Positions 24,277 through 33,105 of a stretch of DNA of 33,378 nucleotides are shown in pieces; position 1 is the first letter of the stretch; each line of letters begins with the position of its first letter. The stretch is from the NCBI GenBank assembly GCA_030148325.1, contig JASBTR010000077.1, positions 1 to 33,378 on the forward strand. Reading direction: 5' to 3'. This DNA comes from Gammaproteobacteria bacterium (lineage in GTDB: Bacteria > Pseudomonadota > Gammaproteobacteria > UBA6429 > Thiohalophilaceae). Below the pieces are notes generated by a model. It saw only the letters and a list, made by a program, of their open reading frames with translations. It was not told the origin of the DNA and did no database searches. Position numbers and translations under genes: made by a program.

Positions 24277-24807
24277 TCAGGCCGCCTTGTCTGGCATGGG
24301 CCAGTACCAGGTCTGCAGGGTGGGGGCTACCGGCCGCATTTCGATGCACTCGGTGGGGCAGGCGTCAAAACATTTTTCACAACCGGTGCAGGCGTCCGCG
24401 AAGACGGCATGGATCTGTTTCGATCCACCGAGGATAGCGTCGGTAGGGCAGCGTTTAAAACACTTGGTGCAACCGATACATAGATGTTCATGGATGTGGG
24501 CAACCCGGGGTTCCGCGTCTTCCATATCCGACAGGTCCACGCTGACCCCCATCTTGGTGGCCAAAGCTTCTGCCAGGGCCTTACCGCCCGGTGGGCAGAG
24601 GGTGACCGGCACCTCTGCGTTGGCGACCGCCGTGGCGGCCGGGCCGCAACCCGGAAATCCGCACTGGCCGCACTGGGAGCCTGGCAACATTTCCTCGATC
24701 TCAGCTTCCAGTGGATTTCCCTCCACGGCGAAAAAGCGGGCGGCGAAACCGAGCAAGGTTCCCATGCCAACACCTAGCAGTGAAATAATGATGACAGCGC
24801 TCAGCAT
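24277..24807 (-). CDS. rnfB: Rnf complex ferredoxin-like subunit RnfB
   Basis: A 176-aa protein with an N-terminal membrane anchor and three cluster motifs. These are C46/C49/C54/C71 (SQCGQCGFPGC...LCPPGG), C110/C113/C116/C120 (CIGCTKCFKRCP) and C140/C143/C146/C150 (CTGCEKCFDACP). It is the likely docking point for the ferredoxin or flavodoxin that feeds nitrogenase. It lies 25 nt after rnfA. Confidence 0.93.
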   Translation of the reverse strand: MLSAVIIISLLGVGMGTLLGFAARFFAVEGNPLEAEIEEMLPGSQCGQCGFPGCGPAATAVANAEVPVTLCPPGGKALAEALATKMGVSVDLSDMEDAEPRVAHIHEHLCIGCTKCFKRCPTDAILGGSKQIHAVFADACTGCEKCFDACPTECIEMRPVAPTLQTWYWPMPDKAA

Positions 24808-24832
24808 GCTTGATATCTCCTGTCTTGTCTCA

Positions 24833-25411
24833 TTACGGGGCAGTTAGGCCGGCGAAGCCCATAAAGGCCAGCGATAACAGTCCGGCGACCATGAAGGCGA
24901 TGGGGGTGCCGGCAAAGGCGGCGGGGACAGCCGCCAGGGCCAGTCGCTCACGCAGTCCAGCGAATATCACCAGCACCAGAGTGAAGCCCAGGGCCGAGCC
25001 AAAGCCATAGAGCAGGCTCTCCATCAGGCCGTTTTCCTCCTGGACATTGAGCAGGGCTACACCGAGCACGGCGCAATTGGTGGTGATCAGGGGCAGGAAG
25101 ATGCCCAGTACCTGGTAGAGGGCGGGAGAGGTTTTGCGAATCGCCATTTCGGTGAACTGCACTACCACCGCGATCACCAGAATAAAGGTCAGGATGCGCA
25201 GAAATCCCAGACCCAGCGGCGCCAGCACGAAATATTCGAGCAACCAGCTGGCAAAGGCGGCCAGGGTGAGCACAAAGGTGGTCGCCAGTCCCATGCCCAA
25301 TGCCGAGTCAAGTTTGTTGGAAACGCCCATAAATGGACACAATCCCAGAAACTTGACCAGCACGACATTGTTGACCAGTGCGGTAGAAAGAATGATGAGC
25401 AGATATTCCAT
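24833..25411 (-). CDS. rnfA: Rnf complex subunit RnfA
   Basis: A 192-aa, six-span membrane protein. [61 protein letters not shown] and [24 protein letters not shown] are textbook RnfA/NqrE. The ATG at 25411 fits the family start; the longer frame has no support. It is the first gene of the rnfABCDGEH-modABC series, divergent from nifLA. Confidence 0.93.
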   Translation of the reverse strand: MEYLLIILSTALVNNVVLVKFLGLCPFMGVSNKLDSALGMGLATTFVLTLAAFASWLLEYFVLAPLGLGFLRILTFILVIAVVVQFTEMAIRKTSPALYQVLGIFLPLITTNCAVLGVALLNVQEENGLMESLLYGFGSALGFTLVLVIFAGLRERLALAAVPAAFAGTPIAFMVAGLLSLAFMGFAGLTAP

Positions 25412-25448
25412 ATGACCCCTTGCGTTTGATACCTGGCAATCTTCTCTA

Positions 25449-25464
25449 TACAGGAAATGTGCCA
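25449..25464 (-). promoter_or_regulatory. possible sigma54 promoter of rnfA
   Basis: The minus strand reads TGGCACATTTCCTGTA. The -24 half is perfect, but the -12 half has GT instead of GC. It is about 50 nt before rnfA, with a TGT-N10-ACA site ~110 bp upstream of it. The position is right; the -12 mismatch keeps confidence moderate. Confidence 0.45.
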
Positions 25465-25558
25465 GACTGAAAGCGTTGCTGGACGGCATCTGATCATATA
25501 GGCTGAATTTTTTAACTTATTGAAAATACAGTGAAAATTTTTTCTTGCCGGGATGGAT

Positions 25559-25661
25559 TGTTTACTGTGAGACAAACAGAAGCAAGATTCAGATGATTGG
25601 GCGGGAAGAATTGTTGTAAACACGACAATTTGTCAGGTGATGGTTTGTCTTGTCTCTTACA
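25559..25661. promoter_or_regulatory. three NifA upstream activator sites in the rnfA-nifL divergent region
   Basis: TGT-N10-ACA occurs at 25559-25574, 25612-25627 (TGTTGTAAACACGACA) and 25646-25661 (TGTCTTGTCTCTTACA). The last two are 34 bp apart and ~85-120 bp upstream of the predicted nifL start; the first is ~130 bp upstream of the predicted rnfA start. The motif is symmetric, so each could serve either direction. Confidence 0.75.
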
Positions 25662-25712
25662 AAATGGCCAACAGGCGTGTCACAAACCCGCCATATACCC
25701 GCTTATATGCTC

Positions 25713-25728
25713 TGGCGCACTTATTGCA
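25713..25728 (+). promoter_or_regulatory. sigma54 promoter of nifLA
   Basis: TGGCGCACTTATTGCA matches the -24/-12 consensus with one weak position and exact GG-N10-GC spacing. The predicted start is near 25740, about 54 nt before nifL. With two NifA sites upstream, nifLA is probably autoactivated. Confidence 0.8.
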
Positions 25729-25793
25729 GAAGTAAAAAATAGTTACAGCAGGGTATGCAGTAGAAGACGTTATTTGAAGATTTTGAAACGGAT

Positions 25794-27485
25794 ATGCTGA
25801 CTGATTATCCCACTGATCATGTTGCGGGGGCGAATATGCCAGGTAAACAGGCAAGTGCTGACAATTACGATGATGCCATCGACGCCATCAGTCGCTTTCT
25901 GGCGGAACCGCCGGAGGGCACACCGGCCGAGATCATCAAAGCCTTTGAGCTGTTCGGGCATCAGCCGTTTTTGCCGCCAGGACTGTTTCTGGAAACGGTC
26001 GAACAGGCGCCGGTAGCCATATCCATCACCGACACGTCCGCCCATATCCTGTATGTCAACAAAGCCTTCGAGTCCTTGACCGGCTATTCGAGGGAGGATG
26101 TGATCGGCCAAAACGAGTCCGTGCTCTCCAGTCAATCCACCCCGCTTGAGGTTTATGAAGATCTGTGGCGCACCATTCAGCAACGCGAGGTATGGCGGGG
26201 TACGCTGGTCAATCACCGCAAGAACGGTGAAGAATATCTGGCCGAGTTAACGATTGCGCCCGTACTCAGGGACGAAAACCAGATCAGCTATTTTCTCGGC
26301 ATGCACCGCGACATCACCGAGGTGCATGCCTTGCATCAGCGACTGGCCTTCCAGAGATCACTCACCGAAGCGGCGCTGAATGCCGCCCCCATGGTCGTCG
26401 CCATGATCGACGCAAACAGACAGGTGTTGCTGGACAACCATGCCTACAAGGCCTTGCTGACCGATTGTGGAAACGAGGAGCCTGCGAACCTGTTTCTGGA
26501 GGCGGTGGCGCAACAACTGGGCTTCGATCTGGACAGCGTCTGCCATGATGGGGAAGGCTTTACCAATATCGACGTTCGGCTTGATGTTGATGGGGGGAAC
26601 TCGACCCGCTGGTTTACCTGTTCCGGCGTACCCATCCCTGACCTCGATGATGCGGCCCGCAGTTATTTTCAATCCGGTAAAAAGGGGTCTTGTGGTCTGT
26701 TGCTGATCGCCAACGAGGTGACCGAGAGCCGCAGGCGACTCAACGAGGCGCGTCTGAATATGATTCGGGCAAACATGGCCGAGCAGCAGATGGTCGGCAC
26801 CATGCGCGAGTCGATCCTGGCCTCGATTTTCAAAATGCAGGCGCCCATGAACATCATCAGGGCCGCCATGTCCATGTCGGATACGGGAAGCAATGGCGCC
26901 AATATGATGCCCGTGTTGCGCCAGGCGCTGGAAACCGGTGAAGAGGCGATCGACAGTCTGCACGCCGCTCTGCCAGGTACATGCCTGGAGGAATCCAGCC
27001 CCCTGAACATGAATGAGATGGTGCAGGATGTCCTGCGTCTTGCCACCGACCGTTTCCTGGCTGGCGGCATCGTGGTCGACTGGCGCGCCGCGCCTGTGCT
27101 GCCTTCGCTCAACGGCAGACCGAACGCCCTGCGCGGAATACTCAAATACCTGATCGACAATGCCATCAAGGCGTTATCAGAATCGGGCCGGAATTACCGC
27201 GAGATTCGCATCGAGACCCGGGAGGAAGGTGGAAATATCGTGATCGCCATTATGGACAACGGCCCGGGAATGTCCGTATCGGCGGCGCTGAAGGCGTTCG
27301 AGCCTTTCTACTGCGGTTGGGAGAATTCTCGTGAGCATGCCGGCATGGGCTTGACCATGGCGCAGGAGGTGGCTATTAACCATGGGGGCGGTGTCGAGGT
27401 TGATCCGGATTTCATCGGTGGATGTCGGCTATTCGTTCGCCTGCCCTGCAATAACACTGAGGAGTCAGAACGTGGTATCGCGTGA
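25794..27485 (+). CDS. nifL: nitrogen fixation regulator NifL (anti-activator of NifA)
   Basis: A 563-aa protein. The N-terminal PAS domain (about 65-185: [61 protein letters not shown]) is the FAD redox sensor type. A second, diverged PAS-like domain covers ~190-310. The C-terminal GHKL region has the N box (LIDNAIKAL), DNGPGM, FEPFYCG and [11 protein letters not shown]. The usual H-box histidine is absent ([12 protein letters not shown]), in line with NifL acting by ADP-dependent binding rather than phosphotransfer. It senses oxygen and ADP and blocks NifA. The start is uncertain: 25794 has a poor ribosome site and 25836 is an alternative. Confidence 0.9.
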   Translation: MLTDYPTDHVAGANMPGKQASADNYDDAIDAISRFLAEPPEGTPAEIIKAFELFGHQPFLPPGLFLETVEQAPVAISITDTSAHILYVNKAFESLTGYSREDVIGQNESVLSSQSTPLEVYEDLWRTIQQREVWRGTLVNHRKNGEEYLAELTIAPVLRDENQISYFLGMHRDITEVHALHQRLAFQRSLTEAALNAAPMVVAMIDANRQVLLDNHAYKALLTDCGNEEPANLFLEAVAQQLGFDLDSVCHDGEGFTNIDVRLDVDGGNSTRWFTCSGVPIPDLDDAARSYFQSGKKGSCGLLLIANEVTESRRRLNEARLNMIRANMAEQQMVGTMRESILASIFKMQAPMNIIRAAMSMSDTGSNGANMMPVLRQALETGEEAIDSLHAALPGTCLEESSPLNMNEMVQDVLRLATDRFLAGGIVVDWRAAPVLPSLNGRPNALRGILKYLIDNAIKALSESGRNYREIRIETREEGGNIVIAIMDNGPGMSVSAALKAFEPFYCGWENSREHAGMGLTMAQEVAINHGGGVEVDPDFIGGCRLFVRLPCNNTEESERGIA

Positions 27486-29028
27486 TCTTGACCACCGCAT
27501 CGAAGGGGAGTCCGAAAAGGATTCCCTGCTCGAGAATCAACTGCAGGTTCTGTATCACGTGAGCCAGGTTTTGAGCCGCTCGCTGGATTTCAAGGAAACC
27601 CTGAGCGAAGTCCTGGGCTTGTTGCATGAAGAAGGGGATTTGTACCATGGCATGATCAGTTTGCTGGATGAGGAAAGTGGCGATCTTCTGGTGACGGCCC
27701 TGCACGAAGGGCCTGCGTCACTCAGACCGGTCAGGTATCGAGCCGGTGAGGGGATTACCGGCGCCATTCTGGCGGCATCCAAACCCCTGGTGGTGGAAAA
27801 AATTTCCGATGACCCGCGCTTTCTGGGACGCATTGGCGTCTATGACCCCCAACTGCCTTTTATCGGCGTACCCATCAAGATCGGCGAACAGACGGCTGGC
27901 GTGCTGGCGGCACAGCCAGGCGCTGGAGTGAGCACGCTGTCGCTACATGAACGATTTCTCAAAATGGTCGCCAACCTGATCGGGCAAAGTGTTCGCCTGG
28001 CGCGTAATGTTGAAAATGCCCAGCAGGCGCTCAAGGAAGAACGCGACACACTCAGACGCGAGGTGCGTGGCGAACATGGTTTCTCCAACATGGTGGGCCA
28101 TTCACGCGCCATGCGCGCTGTTTTCGAGCAGGTGCGCCAGGTGGCGAAATGGAATACCACCGTGCTGGTGCGCGGCGAATCCGGTACCGGTAAGGAATTG
28201 ATCGCCAATGCGATTCACTATAATTCGCCCCGTGCGAATGGGCCCTTCATCAAACTCAACTGCGCGGCCCTGCCCGACAATCTGCTGGAGTCTGAATTGT
28301 TCGGCCATGAAAAAGGCGCTTTCACCGGGGCTGTCAGCCAGCGCAAGGGGCGTTTCGAGCAAGCCCATGGCGGAACCATTTTTCTGGATGAGATCGGCGA
28401 AATCAGTCCCGCGTTTCAGGCCAAGTTGCTTCGCGTGTTGCAGGAAGGTGAGTTCGAACGGGTCGGTGGCGGAAGAACCCACAAGGTGGATGTCAGAGTC
28501 GTTGCAGCGACAAACCGGGATCTGGAGAAGGAAGTCCAGGAGGATAGTTTTCGTCAGGATCTCTATTATCGTCTCAATGTCATGCCAATCATGATGCCGG
28601 CGTTGCGCGATCGCCTTGAGGACGTACCGGATCTCGCCCAATTTCTGTTGAACAAAATAGCCAGGACGCAGGGAAGGGAACTGTCCATTGATGATGCCTG
28701 CATGCGTCTGCTCATGGGGCATGACTGGCCCGGCAATGTTCGCGAGCTGGAGAACTGCCTGGAAAGAGCGTCGGTAATGAGCCAGAGCGGCGTGATCGGT
28801 ACGCGCGAAATCAGTCTGATTGGGATCCAGGATAATTCAGGAACCGGTATGGCTAACTCCAGGTCTGTCGATATTAGCGATCCGGATCTGGATGAGCGCG
28901 AACGCATGATCGCAGCACTGGAGCAGGCCGGCTGGGTGCAGGCAAAGGCGGCGCGTCTGCTGGGTATGACGCCGCGCCAGATCGGTTATCGCATCCAGAC
29001 TCTGGGGATCAAGGTGCGGCAGATATGA
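27472..29028 (+). CDS. nifA: sigma54-dependent nif activator NifA
   Basis: A 518-aa protein. It has an N-terminal GAF domain (about 25-175), then the AAA+ domain with Walker A GESGTGKE (235-242), the sigma54-contact GAFTGA loop near residue 287, and Walker [13 protein letters not shown] Fis-type HTH ends the protein ([20 protein letters not shown]). No cysteine-rich interdomain linker is present, as expected for the NifL-controlled class. The GTG at 27472 is chosen because GAGGAG lies 7 nt upstream; it overlaps the end of nifL by 14 nt. It activates nif promoters through TGT-N10-ACA sites. Confidence 0.93.
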   Translation: MVSRDLDHRIEGESEKDSLLENQLQVLYHVSQVLSRSLDFKETLSEVLGLLHEEGDLYHGMISLLDEESGDLLVTALHEGPASLRPVRYRAGEGITGAILAASKPLVVEKISDDPRFLGRIGVYDPQLPFIGVPIKIGEQTAGVLAAQPGAGVSTLSLHERFLKMVANLIGQSVRLARNVENAQQALKEERDTLRREVRGEHGFSNMVGHSRAMRAVFEQVRQVAKWNTTVLVRGESGTGKELIANAIHYNSPRANGPFIKLNCAALPDNLLESELFGHEKGAFTGAVSQRKGRFEQAHGGTIFLDEIGEISPAFQAKLLRVLQEGEFERVGGGRTHKVDVRVVAATNRDLEKEVQEDSFRQDLYYRLNVMPIMMPALRDRLEDVPDLAQFLLNKIARTQGRELSIDDACMRLLMGHDWPGNVRELENCLERASVMSQSGVIGTREISLIGIQDNSGTGMANSRSVDISDPDLDERERMIAALEQAGWVQAKAARLLGMTPRQIGYRIQTLGIKVRQI

Positions 29029-29040
29029 CATCTACCACGT

Positions 29041-29069
29041 TCAGGCAAGATGTTTTCAAAAATGCCTGA
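29041..29069 (+). terminator. weak hairpin after nifA
   Basis: TCAGGCA (29041-29047) pairs with TGCCTGA (29063-29069) around a 15-nt loop; only a short T-rich stretch follows later. It begins 12 nt after the nifA stop. It is a possible terminator separating nifLA from nifB. Confidence 0.4.
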
Positions 29070-29134
29070 TATCCCGGTTTTATCAAACTTTCCATACTCC
29101 GTAAGACGCACAGATGTGAGTCTGTTTTCCATGC

Positions 29135-29183
29135 TGTCGTCAAAGCAACACCACGCTCTGGTGTGATTGTGCCATGTCCTACA
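29135..29183 (+). promoter_or_regulatory. two NifA activator sites upstream of nifB
   Basis: TGTCGTCAAAGCAACA (29135-29150) and TGTGCCATGTCCTACA (29168-29183) both fit TGT-N10-ACA, 33 bp apart. They lie ~97 and ~130 bp before the predicted nifB start, the usual window for NifA-driven looping. Confidence 0.8.
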
Positions 29184-29245
29184 AAGGACGGTGATTTTGG
29201 CCACAAGAACATACCAGGTGACTGTATTAAATAGAAATTTTTCTT

Positions 29246-29261
29246 TGGCACGCTGGTTGCA
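29246..29261 (+). promoter_or_regulatory. sigma54 promoter of the nifB operon
   Basis: TGGCACGCTGGTTGCA is a perfect match to TGGCACG-N4-TTGCA. The start is predicted near 29273, ~60 nt before nifB. Confidence 0.93.
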
Positions 29262-29333
29262 TTGTGCTAAGTACAGAATTTTTTTCAATCAATCAACACC
29301 CTCGTTCGGGTAATAATGACAGGAGTGCAAGTG

Positions 29334-30839
29334 ATGGAATTGAAGGTCCTGGGTCAGGAACCCGCGCAATCGGAAGGTGGTTGCAGCTCGTCAGGCTGTG
29401 GCGGCAGCAGCGATCAAATGTCACATTTGCCGGAAGCGATCCGCAAGAAGGTGCAGGACCATCCCTGCTATTCGGAAGAGGCCCATCACCACTTTGCCCG
29501 TATGCACGTAGCGGTGGCGCCGGCGTGCAATATTCAATGTCATTACTGCAATCGCAAATACGACTGCGCCAATGAATCCAGGCCGGGCGTGGTTTCCGAG
29601 CTGCTAACCCCTGATCAGGCAGTGAAGAAAGTCATGGCCGTGGCGGCCAATATCCCCCAGATGACGGTGCTGGGTATCGCCGGTCCCGGTGATCCGCTGG
29701 CCAATCCCGAGCGAACCTTCGAGACCTTCCAGCAACTCACCGAAAAGGCGCCGGATATCAAGCTGTGTGTTTCCACCAATGGTCTCGCATTGCCGGCTCA
29801 GGTGGATGAGTTATGCAAGCACAACATCGATCATGTCACCATCACCATCAACTGTGTGGACCCCGAGATCGGCGCCAGGATCTATCCATGGGTTTTCTGG
29901 AACAACCGTCGCATCAAGGGCAAGAAGGGCGCAAAGATCCTCATCGAGCAACAGCAGAAAGGGCTGGAGATGCTCACCGAGCGCGGCATTCTGGTGAAGG
30001 TCAACTCGGTGATGATTCCCGGTGTGAACGATGAGCATCTTGAAGAGGTGAGCAAGGTGGTCAAGGCTAAAGGCGCCTTCCTGCACAACGTGATGCCGCT
30101 GATCGCCGAGGCCGAACACGGCACCTTCTATGGCGTAATGGGCCAGCGCGGCCCTGCGCACGAGGAGCTCCAGGCGCTACAGGACAAGTGCGCCGGCGAC
30201 ATGAATATGATGCGTCACTGCCGCCAGTGCCGGGCCGATGCCGTCGGCATGCTCGGTGAAGACCGGGGTGACGAGTTCACCATGGACAAGGTGGACGATA
30301 TGCATATCGACTATGAGGCGGCTATGGAAAAGCGCGCCGAATATCAGGCGGCGGCGCTTGCCAACCTGGAGGCGCAACGCAAGAACAGTGGCGAGGGTTT
30401 TGTCGTCCTTTCCTCAATCAGCAAGGCGAAAAAAGAAACGCGCCCGGTACTGATGGCGGTGGCCAGCAGTGGCGGCGGTGTCATCAACCAGCATTTCGGC
30501 CATGCCAAAGAATTCCTGATCTATGAGGCCTCGCCCACTGATGTGCGCTTCATCAGCCACCGCAAGGTCGATCTCTACTGTGCGGGGGGCGACAGCTGCG
30601 GTGATGGCGAAAGTGTGTTGCAGAAAACCATCCGCACCCTGGAAGGTTGCGAAGCCGTGCTGTGTTCAAAGATCGGATACGAGCCCTGGGAGCAGCTGGA
30701 AGAAGCCGGCATCGAGCCCAATGGCGAGCATGCCATGGAACCTATCGAAGACGCTGTGGCCGTCGTGTATGCGGAAATGGTCGAGAAGGGCTTGCCTGAG
30801 CGTGTTGAAAGCCAGGCCACGGTGCAAATCGGCGCATAG
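29334..30839 (+). CDS. nifB: nitrogenase cofactor biosynthesis protein NifB (radical SAM)
   Basis: A 501-aa protein. The radical-SAM cluster motif C-x3-C-x2-C is at C65/C69/C72 (APACNIQCHYCNRKYDC), with GIAGPGDPLANPERTFETF and the following SAM-domain segments. After residue ~365 comes a NifX/NafY-like domain (PVLMAVASSGGGVINQHFGHAKEF). It builds NifB-co, the Fe-S core of the nitrogenase cofactor, in the cytoplasm. The ATG at 29334 follows AGGAG by 8-9 nt and gives the family start (MELKVLG). It is the first gene of an operon running to the window end. Confidence 0.95.
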   Translation: MELKVLGQEPAQSEGGCSSSGCGGSSDQMSHLPEAIRKKVQDHPCYSEEAHHHFARMHVAVAPACNIQCHYCNRKYDCANESRPGVVSELLTPDQAVKKVMAVAANIPQMTVLGIAGPGDPLANPERTFETFQQLTEKAPDIKLCVSTNGLALPAQVDELCKHNIDHVTITINCVDPEIGARIYPWVFWNNRRIKGKKGAKILIEQQQKGLEMLTERGILVKVNSVMIPGVNDEHLEEVSKVVKAKGAFLHNVMPLIAEAEHGTFYGVMGQRGPAHEELQALQDKCAGDMNMMRHCRQCRADAVGMLGEDRGDEFTMDKVDDMHIDYEAAMEKRAEYQAAALANLEAQRKNSGEGFVVLSSISKAKKETRPVLMAVASSGGGVINQHFGHAKEFLIYEASPTDVRFISHRKVDLYCAGGDSCGDGESVLQKTIRTLEGCEAVLCSKIGYEPWEQLEEAGIEPNGEHAMEPIEDAVAVVYAEMVEKGLPERVESQATVQIGA

Positions 30840-30850
30840 AGGAGAAGGTG

Positions 30851-31129
30851 ATGGCGTACAAGATCATTGAAAGCTGCGTGAACTGCTGGGCCTGCGAGCC
30901 CCTGTGTCCGAGCCAGGCGATATTCGAGGCGCATCCCCATTTTCTCATTGATGCAAAGAAATGCACCGAGTGCGAGGGAGAACATGCCGACCCCCAATGC
31001 GCCAGCATCTGCCCGATCGAAGGCGCGATTCTCGACCCGTTTGATGAATCCGCCAATCCACCGGGGTCACTGACCGGGATACCGCCCGAGAAGGTGGAAG
31101 AGGTCATGGCCGTGATTCAGGCGCGCTAG
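30851..31129 (+). CDS. fdxN: 2[4Fe-4S] ferredoxin of the nifB operon (FdxN type)
   Basis: A 92-aa ferredoxin. The first cluster is C9/C12/C15 with C19, and the second C38/C41 with C50/C54 in the spaced C-x2-C-x8-C-x3-C pattern typical of nif-linked ferredoxins. It begins 11 nt after nifB behind GAGGAGAAGG. FdxN proteins supply electrons to NifB or nitrogenase assembly. An in-frame GTG 3 nt earlier is less likely. Confidence 0.9.
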   Translation: MAYKIIESCVNCWACEPLCPSQAIFEAHPHFLIDAKKCTECEGEHADPQCASICPIEGAILDPFDESANPPGSLTGIPPEKVEEVMAVIQAR

Positions 31130-31139
31130 GAGATTTGTA

Positions 31140-31358
31140 ATGGCTCATATAAATACGTTTGCCGTTTTACCTGAAGAAGGCCGTGCACTGTCACCTGGGC
31201 GCATGCTCGCCAGAGCGTTCTGGAAGCGATTACTGCTCAGCCACCATATTCCGGATCCAGGCCAGATGCCAGGCCATCTGCATGTACCCAGTCGCGTGTG
31301 GAAACGGCATTCCTCACTGCTCATGAGTCTCTATGACAACAAGCGTGGATGTAAATAG
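31140..31358 (+). CDS. 72-aa conserved-looking hypothetical protein in the nifB operon
   Basis: Not recognised. The protein is basic and His/Arg-rich (RMLARAFWKRLLLSHHIPDP, HLHVPSRVWKRHSSLL), with one C-terminal cysteine (RGCK) and no membrane span. AGGAGA lies 7 nt upstream of the ATG; the gene sits 10 nt after fdxN and 3 nt before nifO, so it is clearly expressed with them. Its location between fdxN and nifO suggests a small assembly or regulatory factor, but no function is assigned. Confidence 0.7.
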   Translation: MAHINTFAVLPEEGRALSPGRMLARAFWKRLLLSHHIPDPGQMPGHLHVPSRVWKRHSSLLMSLYDNKRGCK

Positions 31359-31361
31359 TAA

Positions 31362-31784
31362 ATGCTGGCACTTGTGTTCTATGAAAAACCCGGCTGCGTG
31401 GGTAACCGCTTGCAGAAAGACCTGCTGACAAAACAGGGGGTAGAGCTCGAGGTGCGAAATCTTCTGCAGACTGCATGGACGCCCGAATCCCTGATGCCAT
31501 TTTTTGGTGAAATGGCGGTGTGCGACTGGTTCAATCTGAGTGCGCCCACTGTGAAATCAGGCGCAATCAGGGTGCATGACTGCAGCCAGGAAGAAGCCCT
31601 GGCCATGATGATCGACGATCCCATTCTGATTCGCCGTCCCCTGTTGCAATGCCTTGATTTGCGTCAGTCGGGTTTCGTCAAGGGACCGGTACTGGACGCA
31701 TTAGGTGTAAGGATCGACGAAACTGACGATCTGCAGTCCTGCCCCATGGGCGAAACAGAAACCGTATGCGGAGCATCTCCATGA
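31362..31784 (+). CDS. nifO: NifO / ArsC-like nitrogenase-associated protein
   Basis: A 140-aa thioredoxin-fold protein of the ArsC/Spx family: YEKPGCVGNRLQKDLLTKQG at the N-terminus (with one cysteine where ArsC has its catalytic site), PESLMPFFGEMAVCDWFNLSAP, and DDPILIRRPLLQC. The order nifB-fdxN-nifO is known from Azotobacter-type clusters. NifO has been linked to molybdenum allocation between nitrogenase and nitrate assimilation. The stop overlaps the next ATG by 4 nt. Confidence 0.85.
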   Translation: MLALVFYEKPGCVGNRLQKDLLTKQGVELEVRNLLQTAWTPESLMPFFGEMAVCDWFNLSAPTVKSGAIRVHDCSQEEALAMMIDDPILIRRPLLQCLDLRQSGFVKGPVLDALGVRIDETDDLQSCPMGETETVCGASP

Positions 31785-33061
31785 GTACGGATATCGATGT
31801 CTCGAAACATCGCCATGCGGTCGAGTTTGCCGATGGTGTGTACTGGACCGGCGCGCTCGATCCCGCGTTGCGCATCTTCGATATCATCCTCACCACGGCC
31901 AACGGGACTACTTATAACTCGTATCTGGTGCGCGGCAGTGACGGCGTGGCAGTGATCGACACCGTCAAGGAAAATTACAGTGACGAGTTTTTCGCCCGCC
32001 TGGAGTCGGTGGCTGATTACAGCGAGATCAAGATTATTGTGCTCAATCATCTCGAGCCGGACCACAGTGGTGCGCTACCCGAGCTGATGCGACGCGCCCC
32101 GCAGGCCCATCTCTATATCTCGCAGCGAGCAACCTCGATGCTCAAGGCCTTGCTGAATGCGGATGAAGATCTGCAATACACCACGGTCAAGACGGGTGAC
32201 AGTGTCAGTCTGGGTGATCGGACCCTGTCCTTCCTGCACACGCCCTTTCTTCATTGGCCGGACACGCAGTGTACCTACCTGGAAGAAGAGGGTGTCCTGT
32301 TCTCGGGTGATGTGTTCGGCTGTCATTACTGCGACAAGCGCCTGTTCAATGACCGGGTTGGCGATTTCCGGTTTTCCTTCGATTACTACTATGCGCACAT
32401 CATGCGTCCGTTTAAAAAGCATGTACTGGATGCGCTCAAGCTGATCGAGCCGTTGCAACTGAAGCAGATTGCCCCGACGCATGGCCCGATATTGCGCGAA
32501 CGGCCCCGACGTTACGTCACCCATTATCGAGAACTGTCCACCTCCGCCCTGACTCGCGGTATCGGCGAGCAGGATCGTTCCATGATCGTGTTCTACATGA
32601 GCTCCTACGGCAACACGGCGCGCATGGCCGAGGCCATCAGTGAAGGGGCGAGCCGACTCGACGGGGTGCGGGTTTCACTTTACGACCTGCAGGGTGGCGA
32701 GACAGAACCGTTTGTTGATTTGATCGAGGAGGCCGATGCCCTGCTGTTTGGTTCACCCACGATTAATGGTGATGCGGTCAAGCCGGTCTGGGATCTGTTG
32801 TCCTCTCTGGCGGTGGTCAATCTGAAAGGAAAACTGGGCGCCGCTTTCGGATCCTATGGCTGGTCCGGTGAAGCGGTGCGCATGATCGAGGATCGTATGC
32901 GCGGTCTGAAGATGCAAATTCCGGTACAGGGATACCGGCTCAAGTTGATACCCACCGAGGAGGAACTGAAGGACTGCCGTTCATTCGGGCAAAAGATCGC
33001 TGAAGTCCTGGTTGGCAAGCCACAGGAAAAGGATGTCATCGACTTCGCGGATCTGGCCTGA
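31781..33061 (+). CDS. class A flavodiiron protein (FprA-like)
   Basis: A 426-aa protein. The N-terminal metallo-beta-lactamase-like diiron domain has the H90-x-E92-x-D94-H95 motif (LNHLEPDHSG), LHTPFLHWPDT, SGDVFGCHYCDKRLF and APTHGPILR. From ~residue 265 a flavodoxin domain follows (IVFYMSSYGNTARMAEAI, LFGSPTINGDA, FGSYGWSGEA). There is no rubredoxin or reductase extension, so it is class A. Such enzymes reduce O2 to water and/or NO to N2O in the cytoplasm. The ATG at 31781 has GGAG 7 nt upstream and overlaps nifO. Protection of nitrogenase is an inference from context. Confidence 0.88.
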   Translation: MSTDIDVSKHRHAVEFADGVYWTGALDPALRIFDIILTTANGTTYNSYLVRGSDGVAVIDTVKENYSDEFFARLESVADYSEIKIIVLNHLEPDHSGALPELMRRAPQAHLYISQRATSMLKALLNADEDLQYTTVKTGDSVSLGDRTLSFLHTPFLHWPDTQCTYLEEEGVLFSGDVFGCHYCDKRLFNDRVGDFRFSFDYYYAHIMRPFKKHVLDALKLIEPLQLKQIAPTHGPILRERPRRYVTHYRELSTSALTRGIGEQDRSMIVFYMSSYGNTARMAEAISEGASRLDGVRVSLYDLQGGETEPFVDLIEEADALLFGSPTINGDAVKPVWDLLSSLAVVNLKGKLGAAFGSYGWSGEAVRMIEDRMRGLKMQIPVQGYRLKLIPTEEELKDCRSFGQKIAEVLVGKPQEKDVIDFADLA

Positions 33062-33105
33062 ACCTGACAATTTTATTTTTTTATCAAAGCAAGAGGAGAT
33101 TTATC

